In this document: positions 8,256 to 16,517 of the stretch, piece after piece
How the letters are laid out: every line of letters starts with the position of its first letter
Numbering within the stretch: position 1 is the stretch's first letter
Origin: Shewanella sp. Choline-02u-19
GTDB lineage: Bacteria; Pseudomonadota; Gammaproteobacteria; Enterobacterales; Shewanellaceae
Assembly (NCBI RefSeq): GCF_002836205.1
Contig: NZ_PJBE01000012.1
Coordinates: forward strand, 186,001-250,000
Length of the DNA: 64,000 nucleotides
Direction: 5' to 3'
Made by a program: the position numbers and the translations under genes
Notes under the pieces: generated by a model
The model's input: the letters and a program-made list of their open reading frames with translations, nothing else
Told to the model about the DNA's origin: nothing
The model's database searches: none

Positions 8256-9268
8256 TATTCTACTACCTGCTCTTCAAACAGTTGTAACTCGAATTCGCCG
8301 TCGTCCATCATCTGTTTTGCTAATGCCATGATCTCTTTACGAGCGGCAATAGCTTGGCTTAATGGTACGCTACCAATGGCTTCGACTTGGGTTTCGATGG
8401 CCGATGACATGCGTTTTGGCAAGGCGCTAAGTAAAGTGGATTTAAGCTCGCTATCGATGCCTTTCAGGGCAAGAGCCAGTACATCAGCAGGCACGACTTC
8501 CATGATTTCCTGTAAAGTTTCTGGCTTCTGACGTCCTAGAATAATGAAGTCGAACATGTTGTCTGCCACATTGTTGGCTAGCTGCTTATCATGCAGTTTG
8601 AGCATCTCCATTAATTGCTCTCTGTCGCCCTCAAAACGGTTGAGAATGTCGGCAACTTGGCGGACACCGCTGACTTGCGTGTAACTTTTCCCCATAGCGA
8701 TCAGCATACAGCGTTCGACAAGTTGCTTAAGCTCATCAACGACCTCTCGGTCGATATCACTAAGTTGAGCGATACGCACTAGCACTTCATCTTGCACTTC
8801 AGCGGGCAGGCCTTGCAGCACGAGTGCTGCACTGTCTGCGGGCAGTAAGCCTAATAACACCGCTTGCAGTTGACTGTGCTCGTTAGCTATCTCGCGGGCC
8901 AGTAATTGCGGTTCGACCCATTCAAGCCGTTTAATGAGGGTTTTAACTTCATCGCCGTAGATACTGTCAATCAGGCTTTTAGCAACACGGTCTCCTAAGG
9001 CGAGATCTAAAGTTTTTTGCAAATAAGTACGTGAGGCCCGAGCGATACCTGATTGCTCTTGGTAACGCTTAAAGAAACGCCCAAGCACCGCTTCAGCTTC
9101 GTCTTGCGTTATGCTCGATAACCGTGCCATTTTGTGGCTTAAGTGTTGTACATCATGGCGATCCAAGTGAGACATGACTTGAGCAGCCCCTTTTTCACCC
9201 ATGCTAAGCAGCAGCATGGCGGCTTGCTCTAGGTTGTCCATTTTTATTGTGACTTCATTGTTATTCAC
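8255..9268 (-). CDS. fliG: Flagellar motor switch protein FliG (lateral system)
   Basis: FliG is the rotor protein on which the stator acts. The 337-aa product has the N-terminal MS-ring-binding part (AAMLLLSMGEKGAAQVMSHL), a middle FliM-binding domain with the EHSQLQAVLLGLLP form of the EHPQ motif, and the C-terminal torque domain with charged residues (PKRMSSAIETQVEAIG). Length is standard (about 330-345 aa). It is flanked by fliF and fliH, whose products it contacts. The gene order fliEFGHIJ after lafK is the lateral arrangement. Confidence 0.94.
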   Translation of the reverse strand: MNNNEVTIKMDNLEQAAMLLLSMGEKGAAQVMSHLDRHDVQHLSHKMARLSSITQDEAEAVLGRFFKRYQEQSGIARASRTYLQKTLDLALGDRVAKSLIDSIYGDEVKTLIKRLEWVEPQLLAREIANEHSQLQAVLLGLLPADSAALVLQGLPAEVQDEVLVRIAQLSDIDREVVDELKQLVERCMLIAMGKSYTQVSGVRQVADILNRFEGDREQLMEMLKLHDKQLANNVADNMFDFIILGRQKPETLQEIMEVVPADVLALALKGIDSELKSTLLSALPKRMSSAIETQVEAIGSVPLSQAIAARKEIMALAKQMMDDGEFELQLFEEQVVE

Positions 9269-9289
9269 TGTTTTGGTTACCTATTTCTG

Positions 9290-11005
9290 TTAAGCCTGAT
9301 GAGACGCTTGTTCATTTTCTTGGTCACTAATCCACTGCGATATCACCTCTGCAACGCGTGCTGGTTCTTGATTGGCGAGCAAGCTGAGGTGTTCCATTTG
9401 TATCGTTAATGGTGAGCCCGGTGCGGGTAAGCTGAGATTGCTGTTCCAGTTGTTGTTAACGTTGGTATTTTCAATGTCCAACAAGGCATCAGCTTGATGC
9501 TGTGCATCACTAATGGCGTTATTGGTACTGGCTTCTGCTGATGGCATCAAGGGGGTCGGAGCGTCCAGCGAGTCTTTTTTGACGTTGTATTCAACCGTGC
9601 GCGTTAAATGCTGTACCAATGGGCGTAGCACAAAGAAGATCATCCCTAGCCCCAAAATCGCACCGATTAAATAACGTAAATATGTTTGGTAGCTCTCGGC
9701 TTGCCACCAAGGCAGGGGTTCAAACTCAACCACTTTTATTGGCGCAAAATTAAAACTACTGATGCTGAATTGATCGCCACGGTTGGTTGAGTAACCAATC
9801 GCGCCTTGTACCATGTTACTTATCTGGTCGAGTTGAGGTTGACTCCATCCTGTTTCGCCAGCGGCTTGGCTATTGAGGAGCACCGCGATAGAAAGATTTT
9901 CTAACTGCATCTGCTGGTAACGGGTGTGTTTAACTGAGCGGCCAATTTCAAACTGACGGCTTTCTTGTTGGTTGAGGTTGCTGTTGCTGTTGGTGCCAGG
10001 TGTTGCTGTCGGGGGCTGGTTACTCAAGGCGCCGGGGATCCCTAGAGCCATGTTGCCACTGGTTTGTTTTGTGCTTTGATTTTCTTGACTCACAACAGTT
10101 TGTGGATCAAGTGATTCACGTGTTTCTTCGACTTGATTGAAGTTTACCGTGGCGGCAACCTGTACTTGAAAATTATCCTGTCCGAGAATAGGTTGTAGCA
10201 TGCTTGAGGCGCGGCTAACCAAGTTCTGCTCAAGCTCTTGGGTGTATTGTAGTTGTTTGTCTCGTGCTTGAGTGATGTCCTGACTTGCATTGATATCAGC
10301 ACTTAAATGGTTACCCTCTTGATCGACAATTTGCACATGTTCGGGGGTCATGCCAGCCACACTGCCTGCGACCAAGTTGGCGATAGAGGTGATTTGTTCA
10401 GGCTGTAGGTGCTTTCCAGCATAAAGCGCTAACATCACTGAGGCTGATGGTAGCTCAGGTTGTTGGCGGATAAACAGGGTTTTCTTGGGGATGGCTAGGT
10501 GCACTCTCGCAGATTTAACGGCCTTTAGTGCCATGATTGTTCGTGATAACTCACCCTCTAAACTATAGCGATACTTAGCTTGTTCCATAAACTGGCTGGT
10601 GCCTATGGTCGACGCATCGAGCGAGTCCATGCCGGAAGGAACTTTGGCTTTAACGCCACGAGCGGCGAGTACCATACGTGCATTACCCAATTTGTCTTCA
10701 GGTACTAACACCAATCCACTGGTGGGATCGAGGCGATAACGGATCCCTTCGGTTTCGAGTACTTCAATGATGTGGGAGGTTTCGACGTTTTCCTGATTAC
10801 CATACAGCGGACTATAACCTCGACCTGTACTCCACAGCATCAACACGATGACACAGGCGGCAACGATAGCCAGAATAGCCAATGTCGCGGCGTAATTATC
10901 TCCATGACTGAACTGCTGCCATTTTTGCTTCAAGGTGTTAAGACGATCATTATTGCCATTTACATCGGTTATGGCTGGGCTGGTTTGAGTCAATGTGGTC
11001 GACAT
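9290..11005 (-). CDS. fliF: Flagellar MS-ring protein FliF (lateral system)
   Basis: FliF builds the MS ring in the inner membrane. The 571-aa product has two membrane segments (about residues 39-58 with LAILAIVAACVIVLML, and about 440-460 with YLIGAILGLGMIFFVL), ring-building motifs between them (GMDSLDASTIGTSQFMEQAKYRYSLEGELSRTI split over family blocks), and a cytoplasmic C-terminus for FliG binding. Length is normal. The start ATG at 11005 lies 79 nt after fliE. No defects seen. Confidence 0.95.
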   Translation of the reverse strand: MSTTLTQTSPAITDVNGNNDRLNTLKQKWQQFSHGDNYAATLAILAIVAACVIVLMLWSTGRGYSPLYGNQENVETSHIIEVLETEGIRYRLDPTSGLVLVPEDKLGNARMVLAARGVKAKVPSGMDSLDASTIGTSQFMEQAKYRYSLEGELSRTIMALKAVKSARVHLAIPKKTLFIRQQPELPSASVMLALYAGKHLQPEQITSIANLVAGSVAGMTPEHVQIVDQEGNHLSADINASQDITQARDKQLQYTQELEQNLVSRASSMLQPILGQDNFQVQVAATVNFNQVEETRESLDPQTVVSQENQSTKQTSGNMALGIPGALSNQPPTATPGTNSNSNLNQQESRQFEIGRSVKHTRYQQMQLENLSIAVLLNSQAAGETGWSQPQLDQISNMVQGAIGYSTNRGDQFSISSFNFAPIKVVEFEPLPWWQAESYQTYLRYLIGAILGLGMIFFVLRPLVQHLTRTVEYNVKKDSLDAPTPLMPSAEASTNNAISDAQHQADALLDIENTNVNNNWNSNLSLPAPGSPLTIQMEHLSLLANQEPARVAEVISQWISDQENEQASHQA

Positions 11006-11084
11006 GCTTTGCTTATTCCTTGCTCAAAAAGGCGAGTTGATTTTTGGGCGTTATTACACGAGTGATTAACTGGATATACATGGC

Positions 11085-11423
11085 TTAGATTGGCATTTTC
11101 ATGACTTCATCAAATGCTTGCACTAAACGATTTCGGATCTGAATCATGGCTGCGAACGACAGACTGGCCTTTTGCGATGCGACCATAGCGCCGACTAAGT
11201 CATCACTTTCACCACTATCTACGGCTCGAACTAAGGCTGATGAGGTATTTTGATCAGCATTGATTGCGGCAACCTTATGCTTCATCAGCTCGGTAAATGA
11301 AGCAGGCTGAAGCCCCAAGTCTCGAGGATTAACACCTACTTTTATTGCCCCCTTTGCCATCTCAGAGTGGATACTGAGTTGCTGGATCATTGATTGGGCG
11401 CTGGCGATGTTGGCATTTGACAT
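11085..11423 (-). CDS. fliE: Flagellar MS ring-rod junction protein FliE (lateral system)
   Basis: FliE joins the MS ring to the rod. The 112-aa product has the conserved C-terminal part (SDDLVGAMVASQKASLSFAA then IQIRNRLVQAFDEVMKMPI), which is diagnostic, and the family's usual length of about 105-115 aa. It is the first structural gene after lafK, 29 nt downstream, with a clear ribosome site (AAGGAG) before its ATG. Confidence 0.92.
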   Translation of the reverse strand: MSNANIASAQSMIQQLSIHSEMAKGAIKVGVNPRDLGLQPASFTELMKHKVAAINADQNTSSALVRAVDSGESDDLVGAMVASQKASLSFAAMIQIRNRLVQAFDEVMKMPI

Positions 11424-11452
11424 TAGTGCTCCTTAATTATGCTAGTAGTGAC

Positions 11453-12760
11453 TTACGCCGCGTGACCTGAAGGTGATAAAATTTGTTCTATATCAATGCC
11501 TTCTTCTCGCATCTGTACCAGTTTGTATCGCAAAGCTCGGGTGGTCATTCCAAGTGCTTGTGCGGTGTTATTTCGGTGGCCATTATGGCGTTTTAAGGTA
11601 TCGATAATGTATTGGAACTCTGCCTGACGTTTTGAGGCTTTTAGGCCAGACTCATTGGGTTCGAGCTGTGCACTACTATTTTGACTTGCTAAGCCAAGCT
11701 CTTCAGCTTGCAGGGCTTGCCCACGGCGCATGACAAGTGCGCGTTGTATGGTATTTTCGAGCTCGCGGACATTGCCAGGCCAATCGTGGCTTAGGAGTAC
11801 ATTGCGTGCCTGTTCGCTGAAGTAACACTGTTGGTTCAGCGTCAACATTTTATAGCGTTGCAAAAAATGCTCAGCGATTGGCAAAATGTCTTCGCGCCTT
11901 TGCCTAAGCGGTAATATTTTGATCGGGAGCACATCTAAGCGATAGAACAGATCTTCTCTAAATTGACCATCGAGCATGGCTTGACGCAGATCTTTATTGG
12001 TGGCGGCAATAACACGAATGTCGAGTGCGATTGATTTGTGGCTGCCTAAGCGTTCAACTTCTCTTTCCTGCAAAACACGTAGCAATTTTGCTTGTAATAA
12101 GAGCGGCATTTCAGCGATTTCATCGAGCAAGATGGTGCCACCATTGGCGAATTCAAACTTACCGGGTTGATCGGTGGTGGCGCCAGTAAAGGCGCCTTTA
12201 ACATGACCAAATAGAATGGACTCTAAGATACTTTCAGGGATGGCGGCACAGTTGATGGCGACAAAAGCCTGTTCAGCACGGTCGGAATGACGGTGAATAT
12301 AGCGAGCCAGAGGTTCTTTACCGGTACCACTTTCGCCAGTGAGTAATACTGTGGCTTCGGTACTTGCTGCTCGATGAGCAAGCATAAGCAGTTGGCGACT
12401 GACGGGGGCTGCACAAATTAACTCATTATTGGGTAATTCTAGTCGGCGTAGTCGCTGCAGTAGAGAGCATAGCTGCTCTTCGTCTATTGGCAGCAGTAGG
12501 TAGTCTTGGACACCACATTGCATTGCCATACTGGCGAGTTCGGTTTGCTCCGGTTCTAGCAGCGCGACTTGGTGTTTACCTGGAAACTGCCTTAGCTGGC
12601 TAGCAACATTGTGGCTGTTGCACTGAGAAAGGTTCACTAAGCTCAGCCATGGAGCGCTGTCATCATCGGTTTGCCAAAGGCTAAATCCTTGCTGAATTAA
12701 TTTTTTCAGGCTTGATGGCGGTAGTTGGGCGTCGATAAACCTTAAACTAGAAGGATTCAC
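11453..12760 (-). CDS. lafK: Sigma-54-dependent lateral flagellar master regulator LafK
   Basis: LafK-type proteins activate class II lateral flagellar promoters with sigma-54 RNA polymerase. The 435-aa product has a degenerate receiver-like N-terminal domain (about residues 1-110; no obvious phosphorylatable Asp), an AAA+ domain with Walker A GESGTGKE (142-149), the sigma-54 contact loop GAFTGA (189-194) and TNKDLRQAMLDGQFREDLFYRL, and a Fis-type HTH near the C-terminus (NNTAQALGMTTRALRYKL). It overlaps motY by 4 nt (ATGA) and precedes fliE. The closest polar paralogues are FlrA/FleQ; the location within motY-lafK-fliE makes LafK the better name. Confidence 0.88.
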   Translation of the reverse strand: MNPSSLRFIDAQLPPSSLKKLIQQGFSLWQTDDDSAPWLSLVNLSQCNSHNVASQLRQFPGKHQVALLEPEQTELASMAMQCGVQDYLLLPIDEEQLCSLLQRLRRLELPNNELICAAPVSRQLLMLAHRAASTEATVLLTGESGTGKEPLARYIHRHSDRAEQAFVAINCAAIPESILESILFGHVKGAFTGATTDQPGKFEFANGGTILLDEIAEMPLLLQAKLLRVLQEREVERLGSHKSIALDIRVIAATNKDLRQAMLDGQFREDLFYRLDVLPIKILPLRQRREDILPIAEHFLQRYKMLTLNQQCYFSEQARNVLLSHDWPGNVRELENTIQRALVMRRGQALQAEELGLASQNSSAQLEPNESGLKASKRQAEFQYIIDTLKRHNGHRNNTAQALGMTTRALRYKLVQMREEGIDIEQILSPSGHAA

Positions 12761-13650
12761 TTTGATGCTCCCAAAGCAGACGGCGTTGCTGATTTCACTA
12801 AACGTATGCTGACTCTGCGGTTCAGCTTTCGCCCTGCGGTATCCAAGTTGCTGGCTACGGGGGCTCGGTTACCGTGATGCCGTGTTTGGATCATCTGTGC
12901 TGGCACTCCGAGCTCAATGAGTCGAGACATCACTTCGTCAGCACGCGCTTTACTGAGCACCAAGTTAGCGAGATGGTCACCAGATGCATCGGCATGGCCA
13001 TCGATTAAGACCTCAGCGATCGTTGGATCTGCTTGGATATAGCGATACATAGCATAAAGGTCTTGTTCATGTGCAGCGCTTAACAGGCTTGAACTGGTCG
13101 CAAATTGCAACTCAAGACGACGCAAATAACGAAAGGGTTTAGGCAGCAGTTGTTGACGGCAGATCCGAAATTGATTCGCGACCGTTTGGGTGGAGATCGG
13201 ACTGGAGCTTATTTGATAGCTGCTACTCTCTGGTGTGGCAATGTTAACTTGCCAGATGGAGCCTTGTTCGAGCGCTTCTAAAAATGCATTGGTATTGTGT
13301 TGAGCTAATGCCTGAGAACCGAGCCAATGCAGCGAGGTTGTCGCGATAGGCTGTTGGGTTTGTGCTTGCCAAGAAGGAGGGACGACAAAGGCTTGGCTCT
13401 GGGTGTTATCTAAACTCAACCAGTCAGCTTGCAGCGATAGAGTGAGTGCTTCACCAGGATTGGCGATAAGTCCCAGAGTACCAAAACTCTGCACTCTATG
13501 ATTAATTTCACAGCCAAATGGATCCCCTGAAAACAGCCATTGGGCCTTTTCAAAAGGTGTTTGATATTTGATCGATGTCGCCATCGCGTTATTTGTTATG
13601 GCTGTACACATAAAAACCAAACAGGCCGAAATATAAACTGAGTATTTCAA
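12757..13650 (-). CDS. motY: OmpA-domain stator T-ring protein MotY (lateral system)
   Basis: MotY forms part of the T ring that anchors stator units. I choose a TTG start at 13650: it gives 297 aa, close to the usual 290, begins with a compact signal peptide (KYSVYISACLVFMCTAITNN, cleavage after AMA), and has AAGGA 10 nt upstream. The open frame runs to an ATG at 13722 but those 24 residues precede the signal peptide. The N-terminal MotY domain includes WLFSGDPFGCEINH; the C-terminal OmpA-like domain contains VLIDGHADASGDHLANLVLS and the peptidoglycan-binding RADEV...NRRVSI region. The motA and motB partners are not here. Confidence 0.88.
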   Translation of the reverse strand: MKYSVYISACLVFMCTAITNNAMATSIKYQTPFEKAQWLFSGDPFGCEINHRVQSFGTLGLIANPGEALTLSLQADWLSLDNTQSQAFVVPPSWQAQTQQPIATTSLHWLGSQALAQHNTNAFLEALEQGSIWQVNIATPESSSYQISSSPISTQTVANQFRICRQQLLPKPFRYLRRLELQFATSSSLLSAAHEQDLYAMYRYIQADPTIAEVLIDGHADASGDHLANLVLSKARADEVMSRLIELGVPAQMIQTRHHGNRAPVASNLDTAGRKLNRRVSIRLVKSATPSALGASK

Positions 13651-14066
13651 TTTTTCATAATCCTTAAATGCATGCACTGTTATTTTTATTGTTTTTGGTA
13701 TCACACTTTTTAGCGTTGCCAATTAAACACGTAATATTAAAACATGTAAAACTTTTTATTTTTATTATGCGTAATTAAAACAAATTTATGTATTTACATT
13801 AAAGTAAGGTGTATTTAATTAAGTTATATTGTAAGCTGTGTAATATTATTTAAGTTGATTGATTTGTTTGTCGTCAATACATATTGTCACATGTCTATTT
13901 AATGCTGCCTTTGTGTGTGATTGATCTAAGTTACTGTTAATTTGTGACTAATAAGCTCTGTAAGAATAACCTTTGTATTTTACTTTTTTATTACGATGTT
14001 ATTTTGGCACTCGTCATTTTAATAACTATTTAAATCATTTCGTCGGTTATTTGACGGTATTTTATT
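13651..14066. other. AT-rich divergent control region between motY-lafK and fliM operons
   Basis: This stretch is strongly AT-rich with many A and T runs and separates two divergent flagellar operons, so it must carry both promoters. A perfect sigma-54 -24 element (TTGGCAC at 14004-14010, plus strand) is present but no GC at the -12 position follows, so I do not call a sigma-54 promoter. I see no gene and no confident sigma-70 pair. The composition is compatible with silencing by H-NS-like proteins, but that is inference. Confidence 0.5.
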
Positions 14067-14963
14067 GTGTGGGGATTTATAATTAAAACAACTGCGAAAG
14101 CTAATCTAATTAAGTCTGCCCAAGGTGTTGAATTAAGACCTGTGGTGTTGATTAAAGAAAAGTTGGCTCGAAGTCGATTGTTGATGCAATTGTCATTGTG
14201 CCAGCGTCCAATATTGGATGCCGTTAATTTGTTACTCATGCCTATTATACGCCAAGGTCATTTAGCGCTATCAAATGTATCCCTCAGTGCCAAAAGCAAT
14301 CAAGTGACACCGCAATTACACCATGCTTGGTTTTTGCTGAGTTATAACCGTATTGAGCTAGGTTGGTGGGAAATAGACAAGTGCACCTTAGATCAGCTGG
14401 CAAGTGGCTATTATGGTAGCTGTTTGACAGCTGCAAAATCCCCGCTAAGGGCGCCCAGTCACTCTGAACTTCGTATCGTGAAACGGATAATAATGGCTGT
14501 GATAGCAAGGTTACCAGTGACCGACATGGATGCCGATAAACTCGAGCTTGAACTGGTATTGAATGCTGCACCTATTAAAGCCACTGCCTGCTGTGAACTG
14601 AGCTTTCCGCCTGGGCATGATGGTCAACCCATTCGTTTTTATATGGCTGAGCACTTGTTAGAGTTGATGGCTGAGCAGCCGAGTCAATATCAGGCTGACC
14701 CTGAGTTGTCAGAGAAGTTAGCCAATAGACTCAAACAAATTCCATTGCGAACTTCGCTGGAGCTTGGGCATCAGAGTATGCCTGTTACCTCACTACAAAA
14801 TGTTGCTGTAGGCGATATTTTACCGATGAACTTACATTCTCGCTGTCCGTTGACGGTTGGGAAAAGACCGCTTTTTTACGCCACCGTACATACCCATGAG
14901 GGCCAAATAGTGGCCAAATTAACTCAAGAAGCCTTTCAAATGGAGGAACAATCCAATGGCTGA
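14067..14963 (+). CDS. fliM: Flagellar motor switch protein FliM (lateral system)
   Basis: FliM forms the middle of the C ring. The 298-aa product starts at a GTG (14067) and is shorter than polar FliM (about 320-340). The N-terminal peptide that binds phospho-CheY (consensus LSQ-EIDALL) is not visible: the protein starts MWGFIIKTTAKANLIKSAQG. The C-terminal SpoA-type part is recognisable (SLELGHQSMPVTSLQNVAVGD, then LPMNLHSRCPLTV). It overlaps fliN by 8 nt. The divergence from polar FliM is large, so operon position carries much weight. No strong ribosome site is seen before the GTG, so the exact start is uncertain. Confidence 0.82.
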   Translation: MWGFIIKTTAKANLIKSAQGVELRPVVLIKEKLARSRLLMQLSLCQRPILDAVNLLLMPIIRQGHLALSNVSLSAKSNQVTPQLHHAWFLLSYNRIELGWWEIDKCTLDQLASGYYGSCLTAAKSPLRAPSHSELRIVKRIIMAVIARLPVTDMDADKLELELVLNAAPIKATACCELSFPPGHDGQPIRFYMAEHLLELMAEQPSQYQADPELSEKLANRLKQIPLRTSLELGHQSMPVTSLQNVAVGDILPMNLHSRCPLTVGKRPLFYATVHTHEGQIVAKLTQEAFQMEEQSNG

Positions 14964-15312
14964 AAATAGTATTTTGCAGGATGACAATTTTCTTTTAGAC
15001 GACGATTTTTTTGCAGAAGATGTGATTGATGAACCCAAAGTTCAGGCTAAGCCTGTAAAAGACATGTCGTTTTTTAATCAGCTTCCTGTACATGTGACGC
15101 TAGAGCTCGCTAGCGTAGAGATATCTTTAGGGGAGTTGGCAAAAATGGGTGAGGGCGATGTTGTTGCACTTGACCGCATGGTGGGAGAACCACTCGATAT
15201 TCGTGTTAACGGTGCATTGCTTGGGCGTGGTGAGGTGGTTGAGGTTAATGGTCGCTATGGTGTGCGTTTACTTGAAGTCGAAGCGACGAGTCTAACCGGA
15301 GCAGTTAATTAA
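14956..15312 (+). CDS. fliN: Flagellar motor switch protein FliN (lateral system)
   Basis: FliN closes the cytoplasmic edge of the C ring and binds FliH. The 118-aa product has an acidic variable N-terminus (DDNFLLDDDFFAEDV) and the conserved SpoA fold from about residue 45 on: LPVHVTLELASVEISLGEL, then GDVVALDRMVGEPLDIRVNG and GEVVEVNGRYGVRL. It starts in the end of fliM with AGGAACAATCC before the ATG, and ends 2 nt before fliP. Confidence 0.93.
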   Translation: MAENSILQDDNFLLDDDFFAEDVIDEPKVQAKPVKDMSFFNQLPVHVTLELASVEISLGELAKMGEGDVVALDRMVGEPLDIRVNGALLGRGEVVEVNGRYGVRLLEVEATSLTGAVN

Positions 15313-15314
15313 CT

Positions 15315-16043
15315 ATGTGGCGAGTGTTGCTGGTTGTATTCGTCTGTTTTTCATCGACGGCGTATGCAGGAGATGGGTTAACGTTATTTTCGCTGGCTGA
15401 TGGTGATAAAACCCAGTCTGTAAACGTTAAATTAGAGATCTTGGCACTAATGACAGTGCTGAGCTTCTTACCTGCACTATTGATGATGTTGACCAGCTTC
15501 ACCCGGATCATTGTCGTGTTGGCAATTTTGCGGCAAGCATTGGGTTTACAACAAAGTCCACCCAATAAGGTGCTGATTGGTATTGCCTTAGTGATGACCA
15601 TTTTCATTATGCGTCCAGTGGGGCAAGCCATCTATGATGAGGCCTTTTTACCGTACGATCTGGGACAAATAGAGTTGACGGAAGCGGTTGATCGTGGAGA
15701 GAAACCATTGCGAGCGTTCATGTTGGCGCAAACGCGTGAAACGGATCTTGAACAGATGCTAAAGATCGCTGATGAACCGACAACGTTAACGACTGAGCAG
15801 ATCCCTTTCTTTGTGCTTATGCCGGCATTTGTGTTGAGCGAATTAAAAACAGCGTTTCAAATTGGCTTTTTGCTGTTCCTGCCTTTTTTGGTGATCGATT
15901 TAGTGGTCGCTAGTGTCTTGATGTCGATGGGAATGATGATGCTTTCACCCCTAATTATCTCCTTGCCGTTTAAGCTGATGGTCTTTGTATTAGTGGATGG
16001 ATGGTCAATGACGGTTAGCACTTTGGTCGCCAGTTATGGATAG
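15315..16043 (+). CDS. fliP: Flagellar export gate protein FliP (lateral system)
   Basis: FliP is the main subunit of the type III export gate. The 242-aa product has a cleavable signal peptide (LLVVFVCFSSTAYA), then KLEILALMTVLSFLPALLMMLTSFTRIIVV, the FliP signature LRQALGLQQSPPNKVLIGIAL, and ELKTAFQIGFLLFLPFLVIDLVVASVLMSMGMMM, all family-diagnostic (each quoted block spans a conserved segment). Four membrane helices are expected. There is no fliO upstream, where it usually sits; a 48-aa membrane ORF lies downstream instead. Confidence 0.95.
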   Translation: MWRVLLVVFVCFSSTAYAGDGLTLFSLADGDKTQSVNVKLEILALMTVLSFLPALLMMLTSFTRIIVVLAILRQALGLQQSPPNKVLIGIALVMTIFIMRPVGQAIYDEAFLPYDLGQIELTEAVDRGEKPLRAFMLAQTRETDLEQMLKIADEPTTLTTEQIPFFVLMPAFVLSELKTAFQIGFLLFLPFLVIDLVVASVLMSMGMMMLSPLIISLPFKLMVFVLVDGWSMTVSTLVASYG

Positions 16044-16085
16044 GAAGATGATTGATGGATTAGATCACCTGCAGAGGAATAACGG

Positions 16086-16232
16086 ATGAGTGATGTAAAG
16101 AGTGATCCGCAAATGTTGGTGCTATCAATAGGCGACATTATATATCTACTGCTTGGCACTATGATGCTGATGTTAGTCGTGTTAAATGACTGGCCCAGTG
16201 TTATTGCTCTACTCGTTCGCGGATATTTTTAG
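16086..16232 (+). CDS. Predicted 48-aa single-span membrane protein between fliP and fliQ
   Basis: I do not recognise this gene. The ATG at 16086 is preceded by GAGGAATAACGG, a strong ribosome site at good spacing, and the frame ends in TAG 4 nt before the fliQ ATG. The product has a short polar N-terminus (MSDVKSDPQM), one hydrophobic segment (about residues 11-34, with IIYLLLGTMMLMLVVL) and a short tail ending LLVRGYF. The position inside an otherwise overlapping operon and the ribosome site argue that it is translated. FliO is absent beside fliP here and FliO has one membrane helix, so a minimal FliO-like role in FliP assembly is possible, but no sequence similarity is evident and FliO is normally upstream of fliP and larger. 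Confidence 0.6.
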   Translation: MSDVKSDPQMLVLSIGDIIYLLLGTMMLMLVVLNDWPSVIALLVRGYF

Positions 16233-16236
16233 CGTT

Positions 16237-16506
16237 ATGGACGTCAATGAACTTACCGGAATGTTTGCTGAGGCGATATTCCTTGTCGTGACAATGGTCG
16301 GGGTTTTGGTTGTTCCGGGGTTGTTGATGGGATTGGTTATTGCAGTGTTTCAGGCGGCAACTCAGGTCAATGAACAGACGTTGAGTTTTTTACCGCGACT
16401 GGTACTAACGCTATTGATGGTGCTGTTCTCAGGTGAATGGCTATTGATGCAGATCAGTGATTTCTTTAATCGATTGTTTATGAATATTCCCCATATCATT
16501 GGTTGA
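16237..16506 (+). CDS. fliQ: Flagellar export gate protein FliQ (lateral system)
   Basis: FliQ is a two-helix hairpin subunit of the export gate. I choose the ATG at 16237, giving 89 aa, exactly the family length; an in-frame ATG at 16186 would extend into the preceding small ORF. Diagnostic motifs are GLLMGLVIAVFQAATQVNEQ and TLSFLPRLVLTLL. Membrane spans are at about residues 14-38 and 52-75. It overlaps the region leading into fliR. Confidence 0.95.
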   Translation: MDVNELTGMFAEAIFLVVTMVGVLVVPGLLMGLVIAVFQAATQVNEQTLSFLPRLVLTLLMVLFSGEWLLMQISDFFNRLFMNIPHIIG

Positions 16507-16517
16507 GGATTAGTAGC

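Noticed and set aside
14004..14020. Sigma-54 promoter for the fliM operon
   Set aside because: The -24 TTGGCAC is perfect but no GC-containing -12 element follows at the right distance.
15305..15631. 108-aa minus-strand frame opposite fliP
   Set aside because: Shadow of the fliP coding sequence with no ribosome site; many similar antisense frames lie opposite membrane-protein genes here.
16048..16089. 13-codon frame between fliP and the 48-aa ORF, ending on its ATG
   Set aside because: Too short and without a clear ribosome site; may just be chance overlap.
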